From Corynebacterium aurimucosum ATCC 700975 (lineage in GTDB: Bacteria > Actinomycetota > Actinomycetes > Mycobacteriales > Mycobacteriaceae): a stretch of 64,000 nt of DNA. The position numbers were made by a program, and so were the translations under genes. This document shows, piece after piece, positions 8,172 to 16,492 of this stretch (positions are counted from its first letter, which is position 1; every line of letters begins with the position of its first letter). Below the pieces are notes generated by a model. That model worked only from the letters and a program-made list of their open reading frames with translations, was not told the origin of the DNA and made no database searches. The stretch spans positions 474,453 through 538,452 of the forward strand of contig NZ_VDTC01000001.1 in the NCBI RefSeq assembly GCF_007672725.1, read 5' to 3'.

Positions 8172-9227
8172 ATGAAAGCTGAACTCGTGCCCCTCCCCCT
8201 GCCTCCCGGTATGCCCGATTCTCCCCGCGAGTTCCTTGCCAACTGGACCGCAAGCAGGGGAAACCTACGTAACTTCTTGGAGCAACAGGCCTTTGCCCCG
8301 CTGGGCGAAGAGCACCAGCGGGCGGCAGGTGAGGCGTCGGCAGCCGCGGCGGTGGAACACCTCTTTGGCATTGACCTGGATGCGTTTTCCTCTGGCGTGG
8401 ATTCCGTCCGGGGCTCCTTCGAATCGGCGGGCTCGCGCTCCATCACTGAGCCCGACCCGGACATCCCCCAAGACGTGGGCGCCGCCGCCTTCTTCGACGT
8501 GGATAACACATTGATCCAAGGCTCCTCGCTCGTATCCTTCGCGCTGGGGCTTGCGCGCCGCCGCTACTTCAAGCTTTCTGAGATCCTTCCCATTGCGTGG
8601 AAGCAGCTCAAGTTCCGCATCTCCGGCTCGGAGAATGCCGCGGACGTGGCCGCCGGGCGCGTGCAGGCGCTCGAGTTCGTCAAGGGCCGCTCGGTGGATG
8701 AGATGGTGGCTTTGTGCGAAAGCATCGTGGACCAATCCATGGCACGCAAGGCCTACCCGGGCACGAAACAGCTGGCGCAGATGCACCTCGACGCCGGCCA
8801 GCAGGTATGGCTGGTTACCGCGACCCCCGTGCAGCTAGCGCAGATTCTGGCACAGCGATTCGGTTTCACGGGTGCGCTCGGCACCGTGGCGGAGGTCAAA
8901 GATGGCCGCTTCACCGGCCGCCTCGTGGGCGATATCCTTCACGGCTCGGGCAAAAAGCACGCCGTGGCAGCACTGGCCACCTTGGAGAACCTCGATCTTG
9001 AGCGCTGCACCGCCTACTCCGACAGCTCCAACGACGTCCCGATGCTTTCCATGGTGGGAACCCCCGTGGCCATTAACCCGGATTCCAAGCTGCGCGATAT
9101 CGCGGAGGAAAAAGGCTGGCTTATCCGCGACTACCGCTCCGTGCGCAAGGCCGTGCGCACCTATGGCCTCCCAGCACTGGCCACCGCGCTCTTTTCCTAT
9201 GGAAGCTGGCGCATGGTGCGCCGCTAG
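8172..9227 (+). CDS. HAD-superfamily phosphatase, SerB-like (HAD-IB)
   Basis: A 351-residue cytosolic protein. Residues ~105-340 carry the HAD motifs: DVDNT (motif I, the Asp nucleophile), LVTATP (motif II), a Lys in [11 protein letters not shown], and [11 protein letters not shown] (motif IV). The HAD-IB cap region lies between motifs I and II. The N-terminal 100 residues are unusual for a plain SerB and have no assigned fold. No good ribosome binding site precedes the ATG at 8172. A TACTAT box at 8143-8148 suggests a very short leader. Phosphoserine, or an acyl or glycerol phosphate, could be the substrate. It converges with, and overlaps by 4 bp, the next gene. Confidence 0.85.
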   Translation: MKAELVPLPLPPGMPDSPREFLANWTASRGNLRNFLEQQAFAPLGEEHQRAAGEASAAAAVEHLFGIDLDAFSSGVDSVRGSFESAGSRSITEPDPDIPQDVGAAAFFDVDNTLIQGSSLVSFALGLARRRYFKLSEILPIAWKQLKFRISGSENAADVAAGRVQALEFVKGRSVDEMVALCESIVDQSMARKAYPGTKQLAQMHLDAGQQVWLVTATPVQLAQILAQRFGFTGALGTVAEVKDGRFTGRLVGDILHGSGKKHAVAALATLENLDLERCTAYSDSSNDVPMLSMVGTPVAINPDSKLRDIAEEKGWLIRDYRSVRKAVRTYGLPALATALFSYGSWRMVRR

Positions 9228-9802
9228 CCGCTGTTCTGCGCCTTGGTGCGCAGCATATCCATGCACATGACGGCGCCAATGAGCCCCGCATGCTGTTGCG
9301 GATCAAGCCCCGGCGCAATGCTGAGTTTGTAGGTATTCTTCCCGGCCAGGAACCGGCCCACGCCCGACCATTCGTTGCGTACCTCTGCCAACGGCTGCCC
9401 CTGACTACTGATCCGGATATTCCAATCCCAGACATCGCCTTCAATCTCAATCTCTGGGAAGCCTTCCATCTCCAAGGTCAGGCGCGTCTTCAGCAGGGAG
9501 AACTTCTTAGTCACCACCGCCATGGGCTTCTCGACGCCCGGCAAATACACCTCATAGGTATCCCGCACGAAGTTCGGCGGATCCTTAATCACCATGAGCG
9601 GTTGCTGCGGATTGCCCTGCTCATCCGTGAAGGCGACCTCGAGGCTGCGGGAGGAGTTGAAGAACATGTCCTTCATGCTCGACGACTGCACGATAGTGCC
9701 CACGGGCACGCCTTGTTCATCGGCGATCAGGAACTGATCCTGCATGAAGGACTTTGTTTGTGAGATAACCAGGTTGTCAAGGGTCAAGAGTCTAGGCAAC
9801 AT
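9224..9802 (-). CDS. LURP-one-related / scramblase-like protein
   Basis: This 192-residue protein is rich in beta strand, without signal peptide or clear transmembrane segments. The opening [22 protein letters not shown] and a periodic beta pattern with [10 protein letters not shown] resemble the tubby-like barrel of the LURP-one-related/phospholipid-scramblase superfamily. The assignment is by pattern only. A lipid-associated or membrane-surface role is inferred. The stop codon overlaps the end of the convergent HAD phosphatase gene by 4 bp, so neither gene can carry a separate terminator there. Confidence 0.6.
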   Translation of the reverse strand: MLPRLLTLDNLVISQTKSFMQDQFLIADEQGVPVGTIVQSSSMKDMFFNSSRSLEVAFTDEQGNPQQPLMVIKDPPNFVRDTYEVYLPGVEKPMAVVTKKFSLLKTRLTLEMEGFPEIEIEGDVWDWNIRISSQGQPLAEVRNEWSGVGRFLAGKNTYKLSIAPGLDPQQHAGLIGAVMCMDMLRTKAQNSG

Positions 9803-10001
9803 AGTTCGCCATCATACGTACGCAGCGGACGCCTGTGGGGCCGGAAGATATGAGACTTTCCACCTAATACAAAGAGGGCGCTTGTATGTCTTATACACCT
9901 CGGGGAAATACCTAAATATTCCCAGTTCATAGTAGATGTCCGGGGCGTGTTTTATAGTGCGCGTAGAACATACAAGCGACATCATAAACCTGGGGGACAC
10001 C

Positions 10002-11237
10002 GTGAACACCGCCACTCAAACCGCCTACTTTTCCCATATGAACCCTAACTGTGCCCTCGCCGTGGAGCGCAGCGCCGCCCGCCGCGCGGACTATCGCTCT
10101 TGGGTAGCTGCCATGCCAGAGCTCGATGAGGATTTTGATGTTGCGTGCCAGAGGCTCGTCGCCAAGCTTGGTGTCGGTGACTACACCGTGAGTGAATGCT
10201 GCCTGGCCGTGCACCGCCTCACGGAGCTACCACAGGTCAAGGCCCTGCAGGACAGTCAGTTTCTGCTGGACATGAAGGCGCTCATCACCATCGACCGCAC
10301 CCTGACGAAGCTGGGCAAGCTACCTCCGGAAACGCTCGCGCTTATCGACGATGCCCTGGTCGATTACTTCACCCCCACCTCCCCGAATCAAGTCTTCCCT
10401 ACACCGGCGCAGATTGGGCGCAAGGTGCGCGATATTTGCAAGAGCATCAATAAAGCTTTTACCTTCCGCGATTCACCGAAGAAGGACTCTTATACTTTTA
10501 CCGATACTGGCGAGCGCGGCATTCTTGAGCTCAACACTGATAGTGCCACGGGAATGATTCTGGATGGCTACATCAAACAGGCAGCTAAGGAGAACGGGCT
10601 CTCGCAGGCTGATGCCCTAAAGAAGCTCATCGCCGGCAGTATCTCTCCGCCGGCGACTATCATTCTGCACACCTACCAAGCCAGTGATATCGACAACGCT
10701 CCTACCTTTGTCCAAGGGTATGGATGGACATCGCAGGGCATGCCCGCCACACGCACGCGCGACCTGTCCTCGCAGCCGCCGGAATCAGCCAGCTACATAG
10801 CTTCAGAGCTCATCCGCAAATATGTGGAAGGCCGCGATGGCACCTGCCGCGCTCCGGGCTGCAACCGGCCCGCCTACCTGTGCCAGATGGACCACCGCAT
10901 CAACTATGCCGACGGCGGCGCCACGCACCCGCGCAACCTGGCCAGCCTGTGCCAACACCATCACAATATGAAGACTGATGGGCGCGCGCACTACATCATG
11001 GACCCACACACCGGGGATATGGTGTGGCTCTACGAGGACGGGACGTGGGCCACGACGGAGCCGACCGGCCCGCTGGCAAAGAAAGCGAAGCGGTGGGCGC
11101 AGACGGTAGCCCAGAAAATCACGGCCACCCGCGAGCGCGCCCAAGAGGAAGCTGCCCAGCAGGAAACTAAGGAAGCGCAGGCCGCTGCCAAGGAACCCCA
11201 CACTCCAAGCGCACCGCAGGAAGACATTCCGTTCTAA
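10002..11237 (+). CDS. DUF222 / HNH endonuclease-domain protein
   Basis: This 411-residue protein has an N-terminal helical DUF222-type region and a C-terminal HNH nuclease fold. The HNH part holds CRAPGCNRPAYLCQMDHRI and LASLCQHHHNMK: two Cys pairs for structural zinc plus the DH and HHH catalytic residues. Such proteins occur in many copies in actinobacteria, often near mobile DNA, and are probably homing or restriction-like nucleases. The GTG start at 10002 is chosen because TGGGGGAC lies just upstream. A TATAGT box near 9951 could be its -10 element. The C-terminal 60 residues are a charged, Gln/Glu/Ala-rich tail. Confidence 0.85.
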   Translation: MNTATQTAYFSHMNPNCALAVERSAARRADYRSWVAAMPELDEDFDVACQRLVAKLGVGDYTVSECCLAVHRLTELPQVKALQDSQFLLDMKALITIDRTLTKLGKLPPETLALIDDALVDYFTPTSPNQVFPTPAQIGRKVRDICKSINKAFTFRDSPKKDSYTFTDTGERGILELNTDSATGMILDGYIKQAAKENGLSQADALKKLIAGSISPPATIILHTYQASDIDNAPTFVQGYGWTSQGMPATRTRDLSSQPPESASYIASELIRKYVEGRDGTCRAPGCNRPAYLCQMDHRINYADGGATHPRNLASLCQHHHNMKTDGRAHYIMDPHTGDMVWLYEDGTWATTEPTGPLAKKAKRWAQTVAQKITATRERAQEEAAQQETKEAQAAAKEPHTPSAPQEDIPF

Positions 11238-11244
11238 GCGGCGT

Positions 11245-11297
11245 CGTCGTCTGAAACGACGTCGTGCGAGACGACGGAGAGGTCGTCTGAAATGACG
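11245..11297. repeat. Three tandem short palindromes, GTCGT-N5-ACGAC type
   Basis: Directly after the HNH gene lie CGTCGT-ctgaa-ACGACG (11245-11261), CGTCGT-gcgag-ACGACG (11260-11276) and a third, imperfect GTCGT-ctgaa-ATGAC (11283-11297). Each is a 5-6-bp stem with a 5-nt loop. An identical copy of the first is found at 43488-43504. They look like small repetitive extragenic palindromes; a protein-binding role is also possible. Confidence 0.55.
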
Positions 11298-11322
11298 GAT
11301 AGAAGGGAGAATAGATAGCAGA

Positions 11323-11362
11323 AACTCCCCGCCACGATCCCAAAAGGACCATGCGGGGAGTT
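11323..11362. terminator. Hairpin terminator between HNH gene and bS22 gene
   Basis: A perfect 10-bp stem AACTCCCCGC/GCGGGGAGTT with a 20-nt loop lies between the convergent HNH and bS22 genes. On the minus strand it is followed by TTTCTG. It probably terminates the bS22 transcript and possibly both. Confidence 0.55.
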
Positions 11363-11374
11363 GCAGGCGAAGCT

Positions 11375-11476
11375 TTACTTGCCCAGCTTACGACGCTGAA
11401 CACGGGTGCGGCGCAGCATCTTGCGGTGCTTCTTCTTGGACATGCGCTTGCGGCGCTTCTTGATGACAGAACCCAT
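11375..11476 (-). CDS. Small basic ribosomal protein bS22 (AURKAIP1/COX24 domain)
   Basis: A 33-residue, extremely basic protein ([19 protein letters not shown] and onward, ending VQRRKLGK), encoded from the ATG at 11474-11476 to the TAA at 11375. This is the signature of the actinobacterial small-subunit protein bS22, which carries the domain also seen in mitochondrial AURKAIP1/COX24. It binds rRNA in the 30S subunit near the decoding centre according to mycobacterial ribosome structures. The gene stands alone and ends at the hairpin just downstream. It is too short for most ORF cut-offs but is essentially unmistakable. Confidence 0.93.
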   Translation of the reverse strand: MGSVIKKRRKRMSKKKHRKMLRRTRVQRRKLGK

Positions 11477-11653
11477 AGCAGGTTTCCTCACTTTCGGTAT
11501 CAGTACGTACGTAACCCGGCCGGCAACGCCTGGAACAAAACCACCCACGGTGCACTCGAGGCGGTCCCCGCAAAACAGGGAGACGCAGGCATGCCAGTGC
11601 CGAAACGAATGTTCACTATCTTACCTAGCGGCCTGCCCAGCACCAAAACTAAG

Positions 11654-11705
11654 GGCAGCGCCCACCGCCGTGGACCGCGAGGGGTCCGCAGTGGTGGGCG
11701 CTGCC
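11654..11705 (-). terminator. Strong hairpin after the small HTH gene
   Basis: A 13-bp perfect stem GGCAGCGCCCACC/GGTGGGCGCTGCC encloses an inner GGACC/GGTCC hairpin. It starts 16 bp downstream of the stop of the minus-strand HTH gene. The T-run after it is weak (CTTAGTTTTGG). Confidence 0.6.
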
Positions 11706-11720
11706 AGAAAGAGGTGAACG

Positions 11721-11909
11721 CTAGGCTCCGTATACGGAAGCCTCAAGGTATTCCTTGACGGCGGATTCGTGAACGCGGAACGAGCGTCCCACGCGCACGG
11801 CCGGCATGTCACCTGCATGAACCAACCTGTAGACCGTCATCTTGGAGACACGCATGATCTCCGCAACTTCGGCGATGGTCAGGAAAGTTCCCTTATCTTC
11901 ATTCGTCAT
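11721..11909 (-). CDS. Excisionase-type (MerR-like) helix-turn-helix protein
   Basis: A 62-residue DNA-binding protein made almost entirely of one winged HTH: FLTIAEVAEIMRVSKMTVYRLVHAGDMPAVRVGRSFRVHESAVKEYLEA. This is the HTH_17/excisionase family, in the same class as actinobacterial BldC. Here it stands alone with no phage integrase nearby, so a chromosomal regulator or nucleoid role is more likely than prophage excision. It lies between bS22 and proC and has its own downstream hairpin. Its target is not known. Confidence 0.88.
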   Translation of the reverse strand: MTNEDKGTFLTIAEVAEIMRVSKMTVYRLVHAGDMPAVRVGRSFRVHESAVKEYLEASVYGA

Positions 11910-12109
11910 AGTTTATTTAACCCTTCAGCACGTGACGCGCTGTAGGCTTCCCCTCCCACAGGACTATCACGCACGCGCTCCTGCCAGCTTAGCGTGAAAC
12001 CTGTGACTAATGCGACCCAAGAGCTAATTTTTTCCTCTTTCGCACCGCTGCTGCCCTTCAAGCCCGTGTGGTAACACGTGCCACAGGGCTCCCAGGGCGA
12101 CGGGAAGTT

Positions 12110-12901
12110 TTAGGCAAGTTCCTGCGCACGCTGGGTGCAGGCTTCGGCGGCTCGGAAGAACGCACCCCGCAGGCCAGACTCCTCGAGCTCGCGAAGAGCG
12201 GCGGCAGTGGTTCCCCCCGGGGAGGTCACCCCTGCGCGCAAAGCAACCGGATCCTTGCCGGATTCAGCCAGCATCGTTCCGGCGCCTTGTGCGGTGCGGG
12301 TGGCTAGCTTCTCGGCAACATCGCGGGTGAGGCCGAGCTGCACGCCGGCGTCGATCAGTGCCTCAGTCACGAGGAAGTAGTAGGCGGGTGCGGAGCCAGC
12401 CAGAGCGGTAGCAGCATCGATGTGCTTCTCCTCAATGACAGCAACCTCGCCGACAGCCTCCAGGAGCTTGACCACGCCTTCGAGCTGCTCCTCCATCACG
12501 TGGGTGCCGCCCGCGCAGGTACACATGCCCTTGCCCACCAACATGGGGGTGTTCGGCATGACGCGAACGACCGGCACGCCCTCCCCAGCGGCCTTCTCCA
12601 GGGTCTCGAGAGTTAAGCCGGCTGCCATGGACACGACCACAGCCGTCTGTGGGATGTCGAGGCCCTCAAGAAGCTCCACGATGGCATAAGGCTTCACGCA
12701 GGCGAAGATGTAGTCGGCGCCGTCGATAGCCGCGGCGTTATCGCTCGTGACACTGACGCCGTAGGCGCTCTTCAGCTCCTCACCGCGCTCAGTGCGGCGG
12801 TTGGTCACCACGATGTCCGCGGCATCATAGCCCGCATGCACCAGCCCAGAAACGAGGGCTTCGCCGATTTGTCCTCCACCAAGTACTGCAATTTTTGTCA
12901 T
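12110..12901 (-). CDS. proC: Pyrroline-5-carboxylate reductase
   Basis: This 263-residue enzyme reduces pyrroline-5-carboxylate to proline with NAD(P)H. The Rossmann motif GGGQIGEALVSG is at residues 8-19, VRVMPNTPMLVGKGM is in the middle, and the family signature GVTSPGGTTAAALRELE lies near the C-terminus. It is full length. It is followed upstream on the same strand by a long hairpin element and then a membrane protein gene, so it probably has its own promoter. Confidence 0.96.
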   Translation of the reverse strand: MTKIAVLGGGQIGEALVSGLVHAGYDAADIVVTNRRTERGEELKSAYGVSVTSDNAAAIDGADYIFACVKPYAIVELLEGLDIPQTAVVVSMAAGLTLETLEKAAGEGVPVVRVMPNTPMLVGKGMCTCAGGTHVMEEQLEGVVKLLEAVGEVAVIEEKHIDAATALAGSAPAYYFLVTEALIDAGVQLGLTRDVAEKLATRTAQGAGTMLAESGKDPVALRAGVTSPGGTTAAALRELEESGLRGAFFRAAEACTQRAQELA

Positions 12902-12978
12902 GCTTTCCAGGGTGCCAGAAAGGCCAGGACGCGGCCACCAATCAACAGGGCTGCTCGCACGCTACCCTCACACATGCA

Positions 12979-13078
12979 AAAGGCATCTGCCAGAAGGCGT
13001 TTTCTGCCCTGAAGATGCCATTTACAGCAGGATAGATGGCGTTCTCAGGGGCAAAGATACCTTCTGGCAGATGCCTTT
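12979..13078. repeat. 100-nt long inverted repeat (19-bp arms) between proC and a membrane protein gene
   Basis: The outer arms AAAGGCATCTGCCAGAAGG (12979-12997) and CCTTCTGGCAGATGCCTTT (13060-13078) are perfectly complementary. Inside, TGCCCTGA (13005-13012) faces TCAGGGGCA (13044-13052), and GCCAT (13017-13021) faces ATGGC (13036-13040). The whole element can fold as one hairpin. The word AGATGCC recurs at 13014 and 13083. It could be a terminator for the minus-strand gene upstream or a small non-autonomous repeat. Confidence 0.7.
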
Positions 13079-13103
13079 GAGAAGATGCCCTTTGGGCTGG
13101 TGC

Positions 13104-13943
13104 TTACATCACCACGAGCAGCGGGCCAAAGGTCAGCACGAGACCGGCCACGGCTGCGAGGAACATGGACAAACCGTCGCGGCTCGTGCGGAGTGCGTGG
13201 ACGATTCCGACGATGACGCCGGTGACAACAACACCGAGTACCACGACGACCAAGCGGTCAAAGCGGTCCCAGAGAATCTCAAAGCCCTTGAACACGATGG
13301 CGCCGAGCACGATGCCCACGAGGGCGAGCAGGACGACGGCGAAGGGGTTGAGCTTGCCCTCGTCCTCCTCGTCATAGTCCTCGTCGTACTCTTCAACATC
13401 ATGGTCGACTGCCTCGAGTTCACCCGTGGTAAAGGTGTCATCCTCGGCCTTGTCTTCGACTTTGTCGTTGGCCTTTGGCTCAACCTTTTCCTCGGTCTTC
13501 AGCTCAGTCTTTGGCTCGACCTTTGACTGGGCCTTGTCTTCAGCCTTCTTGGGCTCGTCCTTGACCTTCTGGATTACGCGCGTGTCCTCGTCAGAGGGCT
13601 GGGAAGGCTTGGACTCAGATTCGGTTGGCTTCTCCGCAGGGGCGGCGGAGTGAGACTTATCGGCGCCCTGTTGCGGGGCCTCCTGCTGAGGTGTCTCTTG
13701 CTGAGGCTTCTCCTTCTTCGGCGCAGGAATAACCGGGGCCGGCTCATCAATGGAGACACTCGAGTGCTTAGCCTCTGCCGGAGTTGCCTTGACCTTTTCG
13801 AGATTGCCGGTCAGCTCCGCAACCGAGATGCCGCCTTCGTCAAGGCTCCGGCGATGGCGGCGCGAGCTCTTCTCCTCGCCGGATCGGTCCTTCGCGTTAC
13901 GGGCCAGCAGCTCCGCAACTGTCAACTGTTTCTTGTCAGCCAC
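13104..13943 (-). CDS. Membrane protein with long charged N-terminal tail
   Basis: A 279-residue protein of unknown function. Residues 1-170 are low-complexity and rich in Lys, Glu, Pro and Asp, including a KVEPKTELKTEEKVEPKAND-type stretch. Residues ~195-275 contain three hydrophobic helices (FAVVLLALVGIVLGAIV, LVVVVLGVVVTGVIVGI, AAVAGLVLTFGPLLVV). The GTG start at 13943 is preceded by AGGAAAG. It is 9 bp downstream of the Ppx/GppA gene and probably co-transcribed with it. The tail could be a disordered scaffold or an envelope-spanning segment; orientation cannot be settled from sequence. Confidence 0.78.
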   Translation of the reverse strand: MADKKQLTVAELLARNAKDRSGEEKSSRRHRRSLDEGGISVAELTGNLEKVKATPAEAKHSSVSIDEPAPVIPAPKKEKPQQETPQQEAPQQGADKSHSAAPAEKPTESESKPSQPSDEDTRVIQKVKDEPKKAEDKAQSKVEPKTELKTEEKVEPKANDKVEDKAEDDTFTTGELEAVDHDVEEYDEDYDEEDEGKLNPFAVVLLALVGIVLGAIVFKGFEILWDRFDRLVVVVLGVVVTGVIVGIVHALRTSRDGLSMFLAAVAGLVLTFGPLLVVM

Positions 13944-13952
13944 GTTTCTTTC

Positions 13953-14882
13953 CTATTCCAGTCCCTTATCGGTACGGCGCAAAATGACACCTTCTCGGAG
14001 AGCCCAGGGGCAGATCTCCAACTTTTCGATTCCCAGGGCACGCATGCTCGCCTCCGCCACTAAAGCGCCGGCGACGATCTGATGCGATCGGGTAGAACTT
14101 ACACCCTCAAGGTCCGCCCTGTCAGCTGCAGTCATACGGGAGATGAAGGAAATCAGCTGACGCAGGCCCGGCGCAGTGAGCGTGCGCTTCACATAGGGAC
14201 CCGCCGAGGACGGTGCAGCACCGGTCAATCGTGCCAGCGTGCGGAAGGTTTTCGAGGTACCCACGGCCAACCCGGCTGGGCCCAGCGCGCGCATTTTATC
14301 GGCAACGCCGGCCAGTTCCGCATCGATGTAATCCCGCAGCAGGTTCACCTTTGATTTTTCCGGCGGGTCGGTATCGAACCAGTTGTGAGTCAGACGGCCC
14401 GCTCCCAAGTCCAGGGAGAAAGCCATTTCCGGATGCTCGTCGGTGCCGGTGGACAGCTCCAGCGAACCGCCACCGATGTCGAGGTTGGTAATGCGGCCAG
14501 CAGACCAGCCATACCAACGGCGGGCGGCCAGGAAGGTCAAGCGTGCTTCCTCCTCGCCCGACAGGATCTCTAGGCGGACGCCGGTTTGTTTCTCAACTTC
14601 GTCGAGAACCTTGGCTGAGTTGGTGGCCGAGCGCACGGCAGAAGTAGCAAAGGCGATGAACTCGTCACAGCCCAGCTTGTTGCCCAGCTCGGCGGCTTCC
14701 CCCACGGCGGAGATGAGCTTCTTCATGCCCTTCTCGTGGATGTTGCCGTCTTTATCTAGCTGTTCCACCAGACGCAGCGGGGTCTTCCAATCGCTCATCG
14801 GCGAAGGCCGCCCACCGGTTGCGGCGTCGACCGCAACGAGGTGGACGGTATTACTTCCGACGTCTAATACACCTAATCGCAC
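13953..14882 (-). CDS. ppx: Exopolyphosphatase / Ppx-GppA family phosphatase
   Basis: This 309-residue actin-fold hydrolase carries the phosphate-binding loops [14 protein letters not shown] at the N-terminus and [14 protein letters not shown] near residue 140. Enzymes of this short single-module type release phosphate from polyphosphate or act on pppGpp. Corynebacterium stores polyphosphate, so exopolyphosphatase is the more likely role. It begins with GTG, 33 bp from the divergent cysteine-rich protein gene, and leads into the charged membrane protein gene. Confidence 0.9.
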   Translation of the reverse strand: MRLGVLDVGSNTVHLVAVDAATGGRPSPMSDWKTPLRLVEQLDKDGNIHEKGMKKLISAVGEAAELGNKLGCDEFIAFATSAVRSATNSAKVLDEVEKQTGVRLEILSGEEEARLTFLAARRWYGWSAGRITNLDIGGGSLELSTGTDEHPEMAFSLDLGAGRLTHNWFDTDPPEKSKVNLLRDYIDAELAGVADKMRALGPAGLAVGTSKTFRTLARLTGAAPSSAGPYVKRTLTAPGLRQLISFISRMTAADRADLEGVSSTRSHQIVAGALVAEASMRALGIEKLEICPWALREGVILRRTDKGLE

Positions 14883-14915
14883 GCCTCTACAGTAGTAGGT
14901 CTACCGTGGGTAGGT

Positions 14916-15797
14916 GTGAATCGCCCGAAATCAACAGAAGTTTACCTGGGTTTTCCGGCCTCCTCCCCCGCGGCGGCTTCCATTGTGGCCGGCCGCGAAA
15001 AGGCCCCCGACTTCCCCAGAGAGTGGTTCGAATTTACGGATCCGCACGATCCACTCCACGTCTTTTCTATCGACCTGACCTGGCTCGAATCGCACTATGC
15101 CTGCCAGTTTGGGACGGAGAGGTGCCACGGCATCGATAAGCAACAGCCCGACGTCGGCTGCTGCGTGCACGGCGCGTACATGGCCGATGAGACGGATCGG
15201 GAGCAGCTTCGCGACGCCGTCGCCCGCATGCCCGCGCGCTTCTGGCAGCACCGCCCAGAGGGGGTAGATGAGTTCCTGAAGCACGGTGAACCTGAGGAGC
15301 TGGAGCCCTGGCTGGAGTGGGATGAGCTTGACGGCGATGATGGCGAACCGGAACCGGCGCTGAAGACGCCGCTTGTCGACGGCGCCTGTGTCTTCGCCAA
15401 CCGTGCCGGCTGGCCCACGGGCGCGGGCTGCGCTATCCATCAGTGGGCGCTCGACGCGGGGGAAGAGCTCACCGTGGTCAAGCCCGAAGTGTGCTGGCAG
15501 CTGCCGATTCGCCGGCACGAAGACTATGAGGAGCGCCCCGACGGGGAGGAAATCCTGCGCACCACCATCGGTGAGTACGACCGCCGTGGGTGGGGCAACG
15601 GCGGCGAGGACTTCGACTGGTATTGCTCGGCTGATCCCTCCTGCCACATCGCGGAAGAACCGCTGTGGAAATCGCAGAAAACCGAGCTCATCGCACTACT
15701 CGGCGAGGAGTGCTACGAGATTCTGGCCACGCACTGCGAGGCCCGGGCGCGCTCCGGAGTCGAGTTCCCGCGGCACCCAGCGGACCCTCGCGCTTAA
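14916..15797 (+). CDS. Cysteine-rich protein, possible metal-binding (YkgJ/DUF3109-like)
   Basis: A 293-residue cytosolic protein beginning with GTG. Cysteines cluster in [34 protein letters not shown] and [10 protein letters not shown], with another in WYCSADPSC. The C...CC...C pattern resembles zinc/iron-chelating YkgJ or DUF3109-type domains, but the match is only by eye. The acidic stretch around residues 120-145 ([17 protein letters not shown]) is low-complexity. Its 3' end overlaps the convergent regX3 gene by 4 bp. The function is unknown. Confidence 0.7.
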   Translation: MNRPKSTEVYLGFPASSPAAASIVAGREKAPDFPREWFEFTDPHDPLHVFSIDLTWLESHYACQFGTERCHGIDKQQPDVGCCVHGAYMADETDREQLRDAVARMPARFWQHRPEGVDEFLKHGEPEELEPWLEWDELDGDDGEPEPALKTPLVDGACVFANRAGWPTGAGCAIHQWALDAGEELTVVKPEVCWQLPIRRHEDYEERPDGEEILRTTIGEYDRRGWGNGGEDFDWYCSADPSCHIAEEPLWKSQKTELIALLGEECYEILATHCEARARSGVEFPRHPADPRA

Positions 15798-16492
15798 GCC
15801 TCGAATTTGTAGCCCAGGCCGCGTACCGTCACGAGCTGCTGCGGGTGGGAAGGCTCGGCCTCGATCTTGGAGCGGAGGCGCTTGACGTGGACGTCGAGAG
15901 TCTTTGTGTCACCCACGTAGTCCGCGCCCCAAATACGGTCGATGAGCTGACCGCGGGTCAGCACGCGCCCAGAGTTGCGCAGCAGGTACTCGAGGAGATC
16001 AAACTCCTTAAGCGGCATGGGTACCGGCTCGCCGGCGACAAGCACGGTGTGGCGCTCCACGTCCATGCGCACGCGGCCGCCTTCCAGAATCTGCTCGTCA
16101 GGCTCCTCCCCACCGTGCTCGGAAGAGGCATCATTGCCACGGCGCAGCACCGCGCGGATGCGGGCGATGAGTTCACGGGAGGAATAGGGCTTGGTCACAT
16201 AATCATCCGCGCCCAGCTCTAGCCCCACGACCTTGTCAATTTCAGAGTCGCGCGCGGTCACCATGATCACCGGCACGGAGGACGTGGCACGCAATTGCTT
16301 GCACACGTCCGTTCCGGACATGCCCGGCAGCATGAGGTCCAGCAAGACGATGTCCACGTGGTTCGCTGCGAACTGTTCTAGCGCGCTGGGCCCGTCCGGG
16401 GCGAGGAGAACGTCGAATCCCTCCTTTCGGAGGAGGAAGGCGAGGGGATCGGCCAGCGACTCTTCATCTTCAACGATGAGGATGGTGGTCAT
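15794..16492 (-). CDS. regX3: Response regulator RegX3 (OmpR family)
   Basis: This 232-residue regulator has an N-terminal receiver domain with phospho-acceptor Asp52 in [12 protein letters not shown] and an acidic pocket at Glu-Asp-Glu 8-10. The C-terminal OmpR-type winged helix includes [11 protein letters not shown] and [14 protein letters not shown]. The start overlaps the senX3 stop codon by 4 bp, so the pair is co-translated. In actinobacteria SenX3-RegX3 is mainly linked to phosphate starvation and envelope adaptation. The neighbouring gpmA and Ppx genes agree with conserved synteny. Confidence 0.94.
   Translation of the reverse strand: MTTILIVEDEESLADPLAFLLRKEGFDVLLAPDGPSALEQFAANHVDIVLLDLMLPGMSGTDVCKQLRATSSVPVIMVTARDSEIDKVVGLELGADDYVTKPYSSRELIARIRAVLRRGNDASSEHGGEEPDEQILEGGRVRMDVERHTVLVAGEPVPMPLKEFDLLEYLLRNSGRVLTRGQLIDRIWGADYVGDTKTLDVHVKRLRSKIEAEPSHPQQLVTVRGLGYKFEA

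Noticed and set aside
11280..11291. AGGTCGTCTGAA, which equals a DNA uptake sequence dialect known from Neisseria.
   Set aside because: It lies inside a tandem palindrome family with different flanks and appears only once in exact form; a chance match is far more likely than Neisseria-type uptake in an actinobacterium.
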